The notes under the pieces were generated by a model. That model saw only the letters and a list, made by a program, of their open reading frames with translations. It was not told where the DNA came from and did not search any database. This document shows positions 17,537 to 25,005 of a stretch of DNA of 64,000 nt, one piece after another; within the stretch, counting starts at the first letter, position 1; the number at the start of each line of letters is the position of its first letter. Source of the DNA: Gillisella taibaishanensis (GTDB taxonomy: Bacteria; Pseudomonadota; Alphaproteobacteria; Rhizobiales; Rhizobiaceae). Where the stretch lies: contig NZ_MKIN01000022.1 of NCBI RefSeq assembly GCF_001938985.1, positions 1-64,000 on the forward strand, given 5' to 3'. The position numbers were made by a program, and so were the translations under genes.

Positions 17537-18277
17537 TTAGAGCGCGATCAGCTCCGATCCAAGAGTGGGCAACGGGGAAAACTCAGCCATATCTTCTTCA
17601 CGATCTCGAAGCTGATGAAGGAATGCGCGCGGGTCTGAAAAGTCCAAGTCAGCAAACTGCGGGAGCGCGAAACGCCACCACCGGCTCTCGAGCAATTCGC
17701 GGCATAACGCTTCATCGAAACGATATCGAACGTGGCGGGCCGGATTACCCGCGACAACCGAGTAGGGTTCAACACTCTTTGTCACGACTGATCCGGCAGC
17801 AATAACTGCCCCCGTCCCAATAGTAATGCCTCGACCAATCAGCGCGCCTTGGCCGATCCAGACGTCGTGCTCGATGACTGGAAAATCCGGCGTCTCATCG
17901 CTGTGTCTCACTGGCACCGGAACTCCAAAATCTTCCTGAGCGTCCCTGTAGGCCAGAATTTGCCGGTCGTAAAACATGGAAGACGTGGACAAACTTCGCA
18001 TCGGATGCCATCCACCCATGAACTTAACGTCGTGAGCGATACAACAATATCGCCCTACGACGACGTCAGGAAACATTTCAGACCACGAATAGCTGAAGGA
18101 GCCCATGGAACAAAATCCACTGCCCACTATGAAAGTAGCATACGGCTCAATTCTCGCCGTTTCTCGCAGGAATATAATGTGCCCTTCCGATAACCGGCAT
18201 TCCTGTTCATGATGTGTGTTGATACGCCGCTCACGTAAAAAAGCGATATGTCGGTTGGTTGCAACGAACTGACGCAC
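17537..18277 (-). CDS. CatB-related xenobiotic/O-acetyltransferase, hexapeptide repeat
   Basis: A 246-residue protein with a left-handed beta-helix: VVVGRYCCIAHDVKFMGG, then GGWHPMRS (His 91, the catalytic histidine position of the Vat/CatB family), IEHDVWIGQGALIGRGITIG, TGAVIAAGSVVTKSVEPYSV and VAGNPARHVRYRF, the standard ending of the family. These trimeric enzymes move an acetyl group from acetyl-CoA to sugars or antibiotics. Next to a glycosyltransferase in a prophage arm, O-acetylation of lipopolysaccharide is more likely than drug resistance. Confidence 0.85.
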   Translation of the reverse strand: MRQFVATNRHIAFLRERRINTHHEQECRLSEGHIIFLRETARIEPYATFIVGSGFCSMGSFSYSWSEMFPDVVVGRYCCIAHDVKFMGGWHPMRSLSTSSMFYDRQILAYRDAQEDFGVPVPVRHSDETPDFPVIEHDVWIGQGALIGRGITIGTGAVIAAGSVVTKSVEPYSVVAGNPARHVRYRFDEALCRELLESRWWRFALPQFADLDFSDPRAFLHQLRDREEDMAEFSPLPTLGSELIAL

Positions 18278-18313
18278 GATACTCCCCTTGGGTTGCGCCT
18301 GTTTACAGCACGC

Positions 18314-20569
18314 TTAATCTGCTCTCACAAGTACGATTTTCAGACGCGTCGTATTTGCGGATCCTCCCACGATGTCCACGACCTTTGTCGTGCCGGAGAT
18401 CGTACAAGTGGCGTAAAGCTGCTCCCCTTTTTTCAAGTGAAACGATCCACCTGCATGTCCAAATCCGGTGACCGGATTGATCCCATAGCGAAATGCTACC
18501 ATCGCAGTGGACGGTCCTGCGACAATGGTGATGATGCCACTGGTCGCACCTGAAAAGTCGGCTAACTGAACGTTGACATCAACTTGATATTCCCCGGAGA
18601 CGGGCGCCGTGAAGGTGCCATTGGATGCCAGTCCGCCGCCGAGGTTCAGTGTGATCGCAAGCGGATTAATCCCCGACGCGCTGCCATCACCGGTGATGTT
18701 AGACAACGTAGCCGAGGTGTACCCCTCGGATGAGGGAATGGCTTTAGCCGCACCGATGTTCCGAGTAACGACATTGCCCGCGTCAATTACCGTGTTGTTG
18801 CCAGTGTTATTATCCGCCCCCTGATCGAGAATGCCGCCGGATGTCATATTGACGTTTCCATATGCATCAATTCGGTTATCCGTGACATCGCATCCAGTCG
18901 TATTGTTCCTCAGGTTTACAGGTATCGCAGCTCCAGAAACGCCGTTGTCGCTCACTGTAGCGCGGCCAATCTTTGTTGTATCGGTGATAGAACCAACGAC
19001 AATTCCATACGAGTTGTTTTGTCTTGAGACGCCATTTGCATCCGTCTCACCACTTATATGAATTCTGTTGCCTCTTGCTGCAGCATAATTGCAATTTAGG
19101 ATGATCGAGACATATTGAAGGGCCGAATATAATTCCGCTTCTGATCGCAGGAAGAAGCAATCCTCGACGGAGGAAAAGTCCGAACCGTTCACACTATCCG
19201 CTCCTAAAGACACCCCAATCCTGGTGGTGTCGAAATGGACGCCTTTCGCAACATGGTATTGACCCGGCGACAAGGCGACAAATCCCTGCCGCATCGCCAA
19301 TATCGAACCGCTGTTGATCCGGATAGCTTCAGTCGGACGACCTTCATTCTTAACTAGGATACCCAGTTCGCCCCAGGTGACATACGGATTGTTGAGGTCA
19401 ACGGTGTTGCACCCATCAGAAAATTCAACCCCAACCTGAAGATCGTTGGCCGCAAGGGAGGAGCGCCCTCGTACATAAATAGAGTTGATGACACTACCGA
19501 CTGCGCGCTTGATAACGCCGCCTTTACTCCACCCTTTGTTAGTTTCAACCCCGTACAGCCGCAAACGCTCGAAATGGAGAGACCTGACGAGATTATCAGC
19601 AATGTAGTCTGACCCGACAAAACGTAATCCGACGCCAACACCATCAGTTTCCGTGTAAAGCCCCAGCCCGTCGATACCAAACGTGTTGACGAAGCCAGAG
19701 GCTACAGCTGAGTTATCAATAACGAGCCCATCAGTTCCGCCCGAGAAGATAAGTCTTCCTGCTCCGGCGGCTCTCAGCGTTGCCATGTAGCCTGAAAGTG
19801 TCTTGCTCGACGCAAGCCGAACAGGAATATCAATAACGCCGTCAACGCCCTTGTCCTGTAGCTCTGCGAAGAACTGCGAAAATTTGGTATCCTCGTTTGT
19901 CCCATCTCCCAGGCAATAGAGGCTCACTTTCAGCGGGGAGCGAATAATTGTGACGACGGACGCAACCGTCGCTGCGGTAGCCGCCTGTGCGGCTTGCGAT
20001 GCCGCGCCGATATTTGCAAGGGCCTGGTCTTTCTGAGTGCTTGTCAGGCTCTGTGCGGCGTCGTAGCGAACGCGGTTGCCAAGCGCTGTTGCCGTGGTCG
20101 CGGCAAAATTGGGGTCATTGCCCAGCGCCGCCGCCAGCTCGTTCAGCGTATCCATCGCAGCTGGAGAACTGTTCACGAGCGCGGTGATCGCGGCGGAAAT
20201 GTCTGCTGGCGTGGCCTTCGCGGCCAACGCCGCAATCAGTCCCGTGACCGTCGACATCGGCTGCTCGCCGGTATGTGTCGTCCGATCCCGAAGCGCGGCG
20301 TCAGTGGCATTGGCCGTGGCGCCGTTGGCAATGCCGTTCAACTTCACCTTGTCAGCAGCAGTCATCAGCCCATTGTCAGCCGTCGTCGCCAGGTCCTCGG
20401 GCTGGACAGCGCTGTCTGCCTTGGCACCCTGCGCCGACGAAGCAAAAGCCGCTGCGTCCTCATCGGCCGCACTGCCCAGCTCCATGGCTTCGCGCAACGC
20501 TGTCTTCAGTACGCCGGTATCGCCAGCGAGGTCGTATAGAAATGCGTCCTTGCTCTGGACCTTGCTCAT
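18314..20569 (-). CDS. Phage tail fibre / receptor-binding protein
   Basis: The product has 751 residues and starts at the ATG preceded by GGAGG; the frame extends upstream but overlaps another phage gene there. The N-terminus holds the Ala-rich helical repeats typical of tail fibres (ITALVNSSPAAMDTLNELAA; QALANIGAASQAAQAATAAT). The middle (about 290-600) is a beta-helix-like domain with many GN/SG turns. The C-terminus (GTFTAPVSGEYQVDVNVQLA) resembles a C1q/TNF-like head. It lies at the end of the late operon and should contact the host surface. A second fibre gene is at 29423-30583. Confidence 0.85.
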   Translation of the reverse strand: MSKVQSKDAFLYDLAGDTGVLKTALREAMELGSAADEDAAAFASSAQGAKADSAVQPEDLATTADNGLMTAADKVKLNGIANGATANATDAALRDRTTHTGEQPMSTVTGLIAALAAKATPADISAAITALVNSSPAAMDTLNELAAALGNDPNFAATTATALGNRVRYDAAQSLTSTQKDQALANIGAASQAAQAATAATVASVVTIIRSPLKVSLYCLGDGTNEDTKFSQFFAELQDKGVDGVIDIPVRLASSKTLSGYMATLRAAGAGRLIFSGGTDGLVIDNSAVASGFVNTFGIDGLGLYTETDGVGVGLRFVGSDYIADNLVRSLHFERLRLYGVETNKGWSKGGVIKRAVGSVINSIYVRGRSSLAANDLQVGVEFSDGCNTVDLNNPYVTWGELGILVKNEGRPTEAIRINSGSILAMRQGFVALSPGQYHVAKGVHFDTTRIGVSLGADSVNGSDFSSVEDCFFLRSEAELYSALQYVSIILNCNYAAARGNRIHISGETDANGVSRQNNSYGIVVGSITDTTKIGRATVSDNGVSGAAIPVNLRNNTTGCDVTDNRIDAYGNVNMTSGGILDQGADNNTGNNTVIDAGNVVTRNIGAAKAIPSSEGYTSATLSNITGDGSASGINPLAITLNLGGGLASNGTFTAPVSGEYQVDVNVQLADFSGATSGIITIVAGPSTAMVAFRYGINPVTGFGHAGGSFHLKKGEQLYATCTISGTTKVVDIVGGSANTTRLKIVLVRAD

Positions 20570-20748
20570 GCGGAAGCCTCCAGGGGCGTGTAGACATAGG
20601 CCCCGTTGCGATCGATCAGGTAAAGTTCGGTGGAACCGGTGCGCACGACCCAGCCCATGCCATCGGGCGGGCTTTCGGTTGGCGAGACAGGCGTCCAGGA
20701 ATAGAGAGAGCCTAGCGAAACGCCGGGCCGGCCAAAATGCAGGGGCAT
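20566..20748 (-). CDS. Small phage protein upstream of tail fibre
   Basis: A 60-residue protein that ends LYLIDRNGAYVYTPLEASA; its stop overlaps the start of the tail fibre gene by 4 bases, which indicates translational coupling. It begins 3 bases after the preceding gene. The sequence is hydrophilic and strand-rich; function unknown, perhaps tail-tip or fibre assembly. Confidence 0.65.
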   Translation of the reverse strand: MPLHFGRPGVSLGSLYSWTPVSPTESPPDGMGWVVRTGSTELYLIDRNGAYVYTPLEASA

Positions 20749-20751
20749 GGC

Positions 20752-21054
20752 TCAATCGCCCTGCATTTCGACGCGCAGGCCGTCGGACCCATCAGGATAG
20801 CCATAGACGTCACAGGCTTCCGTGAAGCTCGCGGCATAAGGCTTCAACGCCGTCATGGTCATGAAGTGGAAACCCACATCAGCCGGCGCGCCATCCGGAT
20901 CAGGCGCCACGGTGGGTGCAGTCGCCCCTGCCGAAACGCGACGAATATACAGCGTGCCGGTCTTGGGCAGGTTGACGAGAATGTTCAAAACGCCATCCGC
21001 AATCAGCGTCCATTGCGAGGCAGCACAGAGGACAGCACCGTCTTTCAGGGCCAT
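20752..21054 (-). CDS. Hypothetical phage protein
   Basis: The product is 100 residues, started at the ATG with AAAGGA 6 bases upstream. The sequence (LKDGAVLCAASQWTLIADGV; TGTLYIRRVSAGATAPTV) is beta-rich and resembles small decoration or fibre-associated proteins near tail fibre genes. No family is named with confidence. It is the first gene of the three-gene fibre cluster. Confidence 0.65.
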   Translation of the reverse strand: MALKDGAVLCAASQWTLIADGVLNILVNLPKTGTLYIRRVSAGATAPTVAPDPDGAPADVGFHFMTMTALKPYAASFTEACDVYGYPDGSDGLRVEMQGD

Positions 21055-21147
21055 GGGATATCCTTTCGCCGCCACTGATTGGCGGGTCCATCAAGGGTTA
21101 GAATGTTGGACGGCGTTACGCCGGCAGCGTCAGACTCTGCAGGCCGG

Positions 21148-21795
21148 TCAGCCCGGGGGCCGCTGGCTGTAGAGCTGCCGCTCGAACCGATCCTGCCGGT
21201 CGCGCAAATCGATCATCAGGTCGCGGGCACTATAGGTGTTGGCCTGCCCCTGTTTCAGTTCGTCGATCTGCTTCTGCATCTGTGCGCGCTGCTGGTCTTC
21301 GGACTGCCAGGCCCTCTCCAGCTCCGCGCGCGGCACCTGGTCCTTGCGGATAGTGTCGAGCTGCATGTTCACCTGGTTGAATTTGTCGATCAGGTCCGCA
21401 CGGGAAACGACCCTGTTGTTTTCATAGGTCGCCTTGAAATCGGTGAAGGCGGCGACGGAAAGCGAGTTTGCAGTCGCTACGCGCAGATCCGTTTTCGTCT
21501 CGGCAACCGCTTCCTTGATCGGGCTGAGCGCCTGCGATCCGAGCGCAACGATGATCCCGAAACAGACCCCGGCCGCTGCCCAGATCACCGGCCACTGCGT
21601 CTTGCTGCTGCTGCGCAACTCGTTCGAGAGGGCGTTGATCGAGGATTGGACACTCTGGAAACCGGTGTTCATGTTCGACCGAAGATCGATGATATCCTTG
21701 CCTTGGTTCTCGACGCGCTCGCTCAGCCTCGCCCATGATGCCATCGGGTCGAACATATTGGTGCTGGCTGCCACGTCCTGCTCTCCTGTCGCCAT
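21148..21795 (-). CDS. Membrane-anchored coiled-coil phage protein
   Basis: The product has 215 residues. A soluble N-terminal part (about 1-65) is followed by one membrane segment (WPVIWAAAGVCFGIIVALGS) and a long charged helix (LERAWQSEDQQRAQMQKQID) ending near the C-terminus. It lies between the outer spanin gene and the fibre cluster. The layout suggests a membrane-associated coiled-coil protein; its role in lysis or superinfection exclusion is unknown. Confidence 0.65.
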   Translation of the reverse strand: MATGEQDVAASTNMFDPMASWARLSERVENQGKDIIDLRSNMNTGFQSVQSSINALSNELRSSSKTQWPVIWAAAGVCFGIIVALGSQALSPIKEAVAETKTDLRVATANSLSVAAFTDFKATYENNRVVSRADLIDKFNQVNMQLDTIRKDQVPRAELERAWQSEDQQRAQMQKQIDELKQGQANTYSARDLMIDLRDRQDRFERQLYSQRPPG

Positions 21796-21801
21796 CAGCC
21801 C

Positions 21802-22089
21802 CTAATTCCCCTGCAATGAATTGATCGTCGCCGCCTTGGCAGCATTCAAGGCCCAGCAATCCGCCAGAGCCTTCCTATCCTGGCCCCACAGCCGGTATTC
21901 ATCATCCCGGTCGATACCGGCCGGGATGTATGTCACACTCTTGCAATCGGCCATTACGGCGGCCGATACGTTCGGCTTGCGGTCAGCGCTTGGTGGCGCC
22001 GATTGCGTTGAGAGCGTTTCGCACCCTCTCAGGGATAGCATCGCTGGCAGCAATGCAGGCAGCAACGCCAGGAGCACTCGATGTCGCAT
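21802..22089 (-). CDS. Rz1-like outer-membrane spanin lipoprotein
   Basis: The product is 95 residues, starting inside the Rz-like gene in another frame. It has a positively charged start and hydrophobic core (MRHRVLLALLPALLPAMLSL) followed by RGC at 21-23, a plausible though atypical lipobox cysteine, and a proline-containing hydrophilic tail. The nested position relative to Rz is the classic spanin arrangement. Together the pair fuses inner and outer membranes in the last step of lysis. Confidence 0.7.
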   Translation of the reverse strand: MRHRVLLALLPALLPAMLSLRGCETLSTQSAPPSADRKPNVSAAVMADCKSVTYIPAGIDRDDEYRLWGQDRKALADCWALNAAKAATINSLQGN

Positions 22090-22450
22090 TCTTTTTTTTC
22101 CTTTCGTCCGCAAGCGCTGCTTCCAATCCAGCAACCTGCTCGACATGCGCGGCGATGGTGGTGATCAAGGCCGCATCGGCGGCGTTGATCTGCTTTTGCT
22201 GTGCCTCGACCTTGGCGATTTGCTTTAGATCAGCCCGGCGCTGCGCCTCGGCCCACTGCTGGCGGACTTCGACCCGACCCAATTCCTTTGCTGCATTGAT
22301 CTTGCCGTCGACGATCTGCCAACCGACAAGCGGCACACGCAGACCTTCATAGCTGACGGCTGTTGCGCCCCACGCCAGCAGCGCGCCGACAATGAGGCCG
22401 ATGACGATCGAGAGGCCGATCTTGATAGGGTCCGTAAGGCTACTGAACAT
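21983..22450 (-). CDS. Rz-like inner-membrane spanin
   Basis: A 155-residue protein with an N-terminal membrane segment (IKIGLSIVIGLIVGALLAWG) and a long periplasmic helical region (QQWAEAQRRADLKQIAKVEA ... VEQVAGLEAALADERKKK), the standard Rz layout. The ATG at 22450 overlaps the last codons of the endolysin gene, so the two are translationally coupled. The Rz1-like gene starts within its 3' third. Confidence 0.75.
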   Translation of the reverse strand: MFSSLTDPIKIGLSIVIGLIVGALLAWGATAVSYEGLRVPLVGWQIVDGKINAAKELGRVEVRQQWAEAQRRADLKQIAKVEAQQKQINAADAALITTIAAHVEQVAGLEAALADERKKKNATSSAPGVAACIAASDAIPERVRNALNAIGATKR

Positions 22451-23084
22451 TTGGCAGCCCACTGACGCAAAGCTCGGCTTCGCCAAGTCGCTGGGCATCG
22501 CCCATTTCCCGACGGATCACGAGGCCATTCACGACCTTGCCACCGGCCCGGTTCCAAGCCGTCTGCGCCTCGCATGCCTGACGGAACTTGCCCTGCGTAA
22601 CCAGCCGCGCGGCAGTCGACCGGATTTGCCCTTCGGTTCCGAAATTGTAGGCTCCCGATATCATCGAGGCCTGGACACTATCCGGCGCTGTCAGGAAGCC
22701 TTTAACGCGCTTCGCGAGAGGCAGGTAATAATCGTAAAAGACGCGCTTCTTCAGCATGCTCTCGCATTGCTGCGGCGTGAAACTCATCCCTGCCCGGACA
22801 GGCTTGCCATCGACAACAGTCTCGCCATAACAGACGGTCCATACGCCGACGATATCCTGATAGGAGACGAGCCGAAGGCCCTCATACGGCTTGATCAGCC
22901 GATCGATCGCCATCTCCACGGCAGGTGGCGTCATCTGTTGTTCGACATAAGCCCGCTCGATCTGAGCGGGCGTCGTGGTCCCCGGCGAGAAGAATGCCAC
23001 CCAGCCGCCGACAATAGCGGCCGCAAGGCTGGCGGCTACGGCGGCCTTTCCGCGCTTCGTTGCGGTGATCTTATTGATCGGCAT
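22440..23084 (-). CDS. SAR endolysin (lysozyme, GH24 family)
   Basis: The product is 214 residues, starting at the ATG with AAAGGA upstream. Residues 13-32 form a weakly hydrophobic, Ala/Gly-rich segment, the signal-arrest-release type that exports the enzyme and keeps it inactive on the membrane until the membrane is depolarised. The catalytic triad E68-x8-D77-x5-T83 lies in KPYEGLRLVSYQDIVGVWT, as in T4 and P21 lysozymes. The enzyme cuts the glycan strands of peptidoglycan. It follows the holin gene and overlaps the spanin gene. Confidence 0.9.
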   Translation of the reverse strand: MPINKITATKRGKAAVAASLAAAIVGGWVAFFSPGTTTPAQIERAYVEQQMTPPAVEMAIDRLIKPYEGLRLVSYQDIVGVWTVCYGETVVDGKPVRAGMSFTPQQCESMLKKRVFYDYYLPLAKRVKGFLTAPDSVQASMISGAYNFGTEGQIRSTAARLVTQGKFRQACEAQTAWNRAGGKVVNGLVIRREMGDAQRLGEAELCVSGLPNVQ

Positions 23085-23316
23085 TTTGATATCCTTTGGG
23101 AGGAGCGGAGAGGCTGCGCTGCGCGACCAGTCGCGCAATGGTGCTGGCCATGGTCGTGAGGCCGGAAAGGGCGGCAAATAGGCCTCGGGGAATGCTGACC
23201 CACTGGTCGATAATTGGCAGAGCGATCTCCATGCCAGCGAAAAAGCCGGCCAGGATGTTGAGCCGAATCGACCAAGCATGCTTCAGCAGCCGCCGCCATT
23301 CCGGGAGGAGGTCCAT
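23071..23316 (-). CDS. Putative holin
   Basis: An 81-residue protein with two hydrophobic segments (LNILAGFFAGMEIALPIIDQ and GLFAALSGLTTMASTIARLV) separated by a short turn, a charged start and a polar C-terminus. It precedes and overlaps the SAR endolysin gene by 14 bases. The size, topology and position fit a two-segment (pin)holin, which times lysis by depolarising the inner membrane. Confidence 0.75.
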   Translation of the reverse strand: MDLLPEWRRLLKHAWSIRLNILAGFFAGMEIALPIIDQWVSIPRGLFAALSGLTTMASTIARLVAQRSLSAPPKGYQNADQ

Positions 23317-23342
23317 AATCGTTTCCTTATGTTCGTTAAAAT

Positions 23343-24356
23343 CTAGCGGCTGTCCTGGCCGGCCTTGCCCTGCGGCTCACTCAGGCTGATCGAGGTGGTG
23401 TAACCAGACGAGCGGGAAAGCTCGTCCGTCACGCTCTTGATCGTGTAGGTTCCATCTACCCCCGCACGGAGGCCGGACAGAATGCATTTGCCGCCCGGCT
23501 GCGGCGTGGCGTCGCCGTTGATGACGATCGATCCCTCTGCCTTGTCGCGCGCCGCCTTCTTCGCACCTGCCTTCGCCCGCCGGCTGGCATGATCCTCCGA
23601 CGAGGCGGAGAAACCGGATTGCAGATCTGCATCCACCGTGTCGCCGCTGGCATATTGCGCGGCCAGACGGGAGGCCTTGTCGAGATCGTAATAGGTCTCG
23701 ACCTTCTGTTTGATGCGTGGCCGGTCCGTCACAGGAGCAAAGCCGGAGGCGGACAGAAGCATGCTCCGGGTGACGGTGAAGGCCGAAAGGTCAGCGCCCG
23801 TCACACCTTTGCCGTAGGGCACGAACACGGCGGACGTCCCGGAAATCCGAAAGATCGCCCCATGCTCTCGGGCCAACCGCTCTCCAAAGGCAATGAAGCT
23901 CTCCGCATCCATCGCCTCCCAGTCCAAACCCGTATCGGCGTAATCGGCATGGACCGAAACCGAGATGCCGGCGTCTTCACCCGCATCCTGGAGAACGGTT
24001 TTCAGAGGCTTGCCGTCCCAGTGCTTCTCCTTGCTCGCCTTCGCCTTGCCCTTCAGTGAGACCGACCGCGCGGTTACCGAGAGAACGGAACCGGCGCTGC
24101 GGCTGAGCGACCAGCTGGCGGTATCGACCTCCCCATCGAAGACGCGGATCGCCCCACCCTCGCGGCCAAGTTCGACATGAACCTTCTGCCCGGTCTCCGG
24201 CCAGCGCAGTGTGCCGCCGCGATCGTCCAGATCGAATTGCGCGGCATCCGCCGTCTTGTCGACACCCTTGGTGATGGAGGCCGAAAGCAGAACGGGCAGG
24301 AAGTTCTTCGTTACCACCCGCCCGTCGACCGAAACCAGAAAATGCGCCTTCGCCAT
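23343..24356 (-). CDS. Phage late control protein D (tail/baseplate hub, P2 gpD)
   Basis: A 337-residue protein with the family start (FLVSVDGRVVTKNFLPVLLS ... SASITKGVDKTADAAQFDLDD) and middle (VSLKGKAKASKEKHWDGKPL then TVLQDAGEDAGISV). This family is the gp27-like hub of contractile tails. The gene overlaps the gpX gene by one base, and the order TMP-U-X-D is exactly that of P2. Confidence 0.9.
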   Translation of the reverse strand: MAKAHFLVSVDGRVVTKNFLPVLLSASITKGVDKTADAAQFDLDDRGGTLRWPETGQKVHVELGREGGAIRVFDGEVDTASWSLSRSAGSVLSVTARSVSLKGKAKASKEKHWDGKPLKTVLQDAGEDAGISVSVHADYADTGLDWEAMDAESFIAFGERLAREHGAIFRISGTSAVFVPYGKGVTGADLSAFTVTRSMLLSASGFAPVTDRPRIKQKVETYYDLDKASRLAAQYASGDTVDADLQSGFSASSEDHASRRAKAGAKKAARDKAEGSIVINGDATPQPGGKCILSGLRAGVDGTYTIKSVTDELSRSSGYTTSISLSEPQGKAGQDSR

Positions 24357-24604
24357 CAGTCGAACAGCCCGGTTACCTTGCTATTGGTCGTATCGGTTGT
24401 GAGGGCATCCTTTACCGGCACGATCAGCACAGTGCCCCGTGGGATTTCAGCGCCCTTGCGAGCAAGATCCTGATTGAGCGACCAGACCTGTTCGCACGCA
24501 CCGGATATCACCTCACGATAATGGCGGGCCAGGACGCCAGACAGGGTCAGCCCATCACGGGCAACGGTGATGGTTTCCGTCTCGCTCAAGACACCAGCTC
24601 CCAT
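24356..24604 (-). CDS. Phage tail protein X
   Basis: An 82-residue protein with the LysM-like gpX pattern: TVARDGLTLSGVLARHYREV ... VWSLNQDLARKGAEIPRGTV and then LIVPV. In P2 the gpX protein belongs to the baseplate hub region. It overlaps gpU at its start and gpD at its end. Confidence 0.85.
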   Translation of the reverse strand: MGAGVLSETETITVARDGLTLSGVLARHYREVISGACEQVWSLNQDLARKGAEIPRGTVLIVPVKDALTTDTTNSKVTGLFD

Positions 24605-25005
24605 AAGGTCGAGAAATAGCTTTCACCGTCCGGCGCGTCGGCCTTCTTCAGTTCGATCTGCATTTCAAGCACCTGACCCACCCCCTTGGCGTTCAGATAG
24701 GTATGCCCTTCGGTGATCCGCGTGATCACAAACCAGCCCATCACCTCGCCATCGCCGCGCAGCACCAGCTGCGGCACCTGGTTTTTCAGCAGGGTTTGTA
24801 GCGTCTTCAGGTTTGATAACCCGCCGAGCTTGTCGGGAAACAGCCGACCGGCCAGCGTCATCTGCTCCGGCCCCTCGCCCATGGCTTCCAGCGGTGGACG
24901 CTCGCCAATGACAGGCTTGTCGACAAAATCCGCCGTCGTCTCGCGCGACACCCCATCAAGGTTGAACTTGAGATCGAAGGTCACGACACCGATTTGATAG
25001 AGCAT
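24586..25005 (-). CDS. Phage tail protein U
   Basis: A 139-residue protein with the gpU hallmarks: Y-x-IG-x-V-x-F (MLYQIGVVTFDLKFNLDG), RPPLEAMGEGPEQMTLAGRL and LFPDKLGGL, then strands ending in WFVITRITEGHTYLN. gpU is required for assembly of P2-like contractile tails, probably at the tube end near the tape measure. It overlaps the tape measure gene by one base. Confidence 0.9.
   Translation of the reverse strand: MLYQIGVVTFDLKFNLDGVSRETTADFVDKPVIGERPPLEAMGEGPEQMTLAGRLFPDKLGGLSNLKTLQTLLKNQVPQLVLRGDGEVMGWFVITRITEGHTYLNAKGVGQVLEMQIELKKADAPDGESYFSTLWELVS

Noticed and set aside
17537-18277. Antibiotic resistance gene (chloramphenicol or streptogramin acetyltransferase)
   Set aside because: The fold is the same, but the prophage-edge setting next to a glycosyltransferase favours a sugar acceptor; nothing in the sequence shows drug specificity.
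20570-20755. 62-residue N-terminal extension of the tail fibre
   Set aside because: The extension has a composition unlike phage proteins, overlaps the small gene at 20566-20748, and the internal ATG at 20569 has a good ribosome site.
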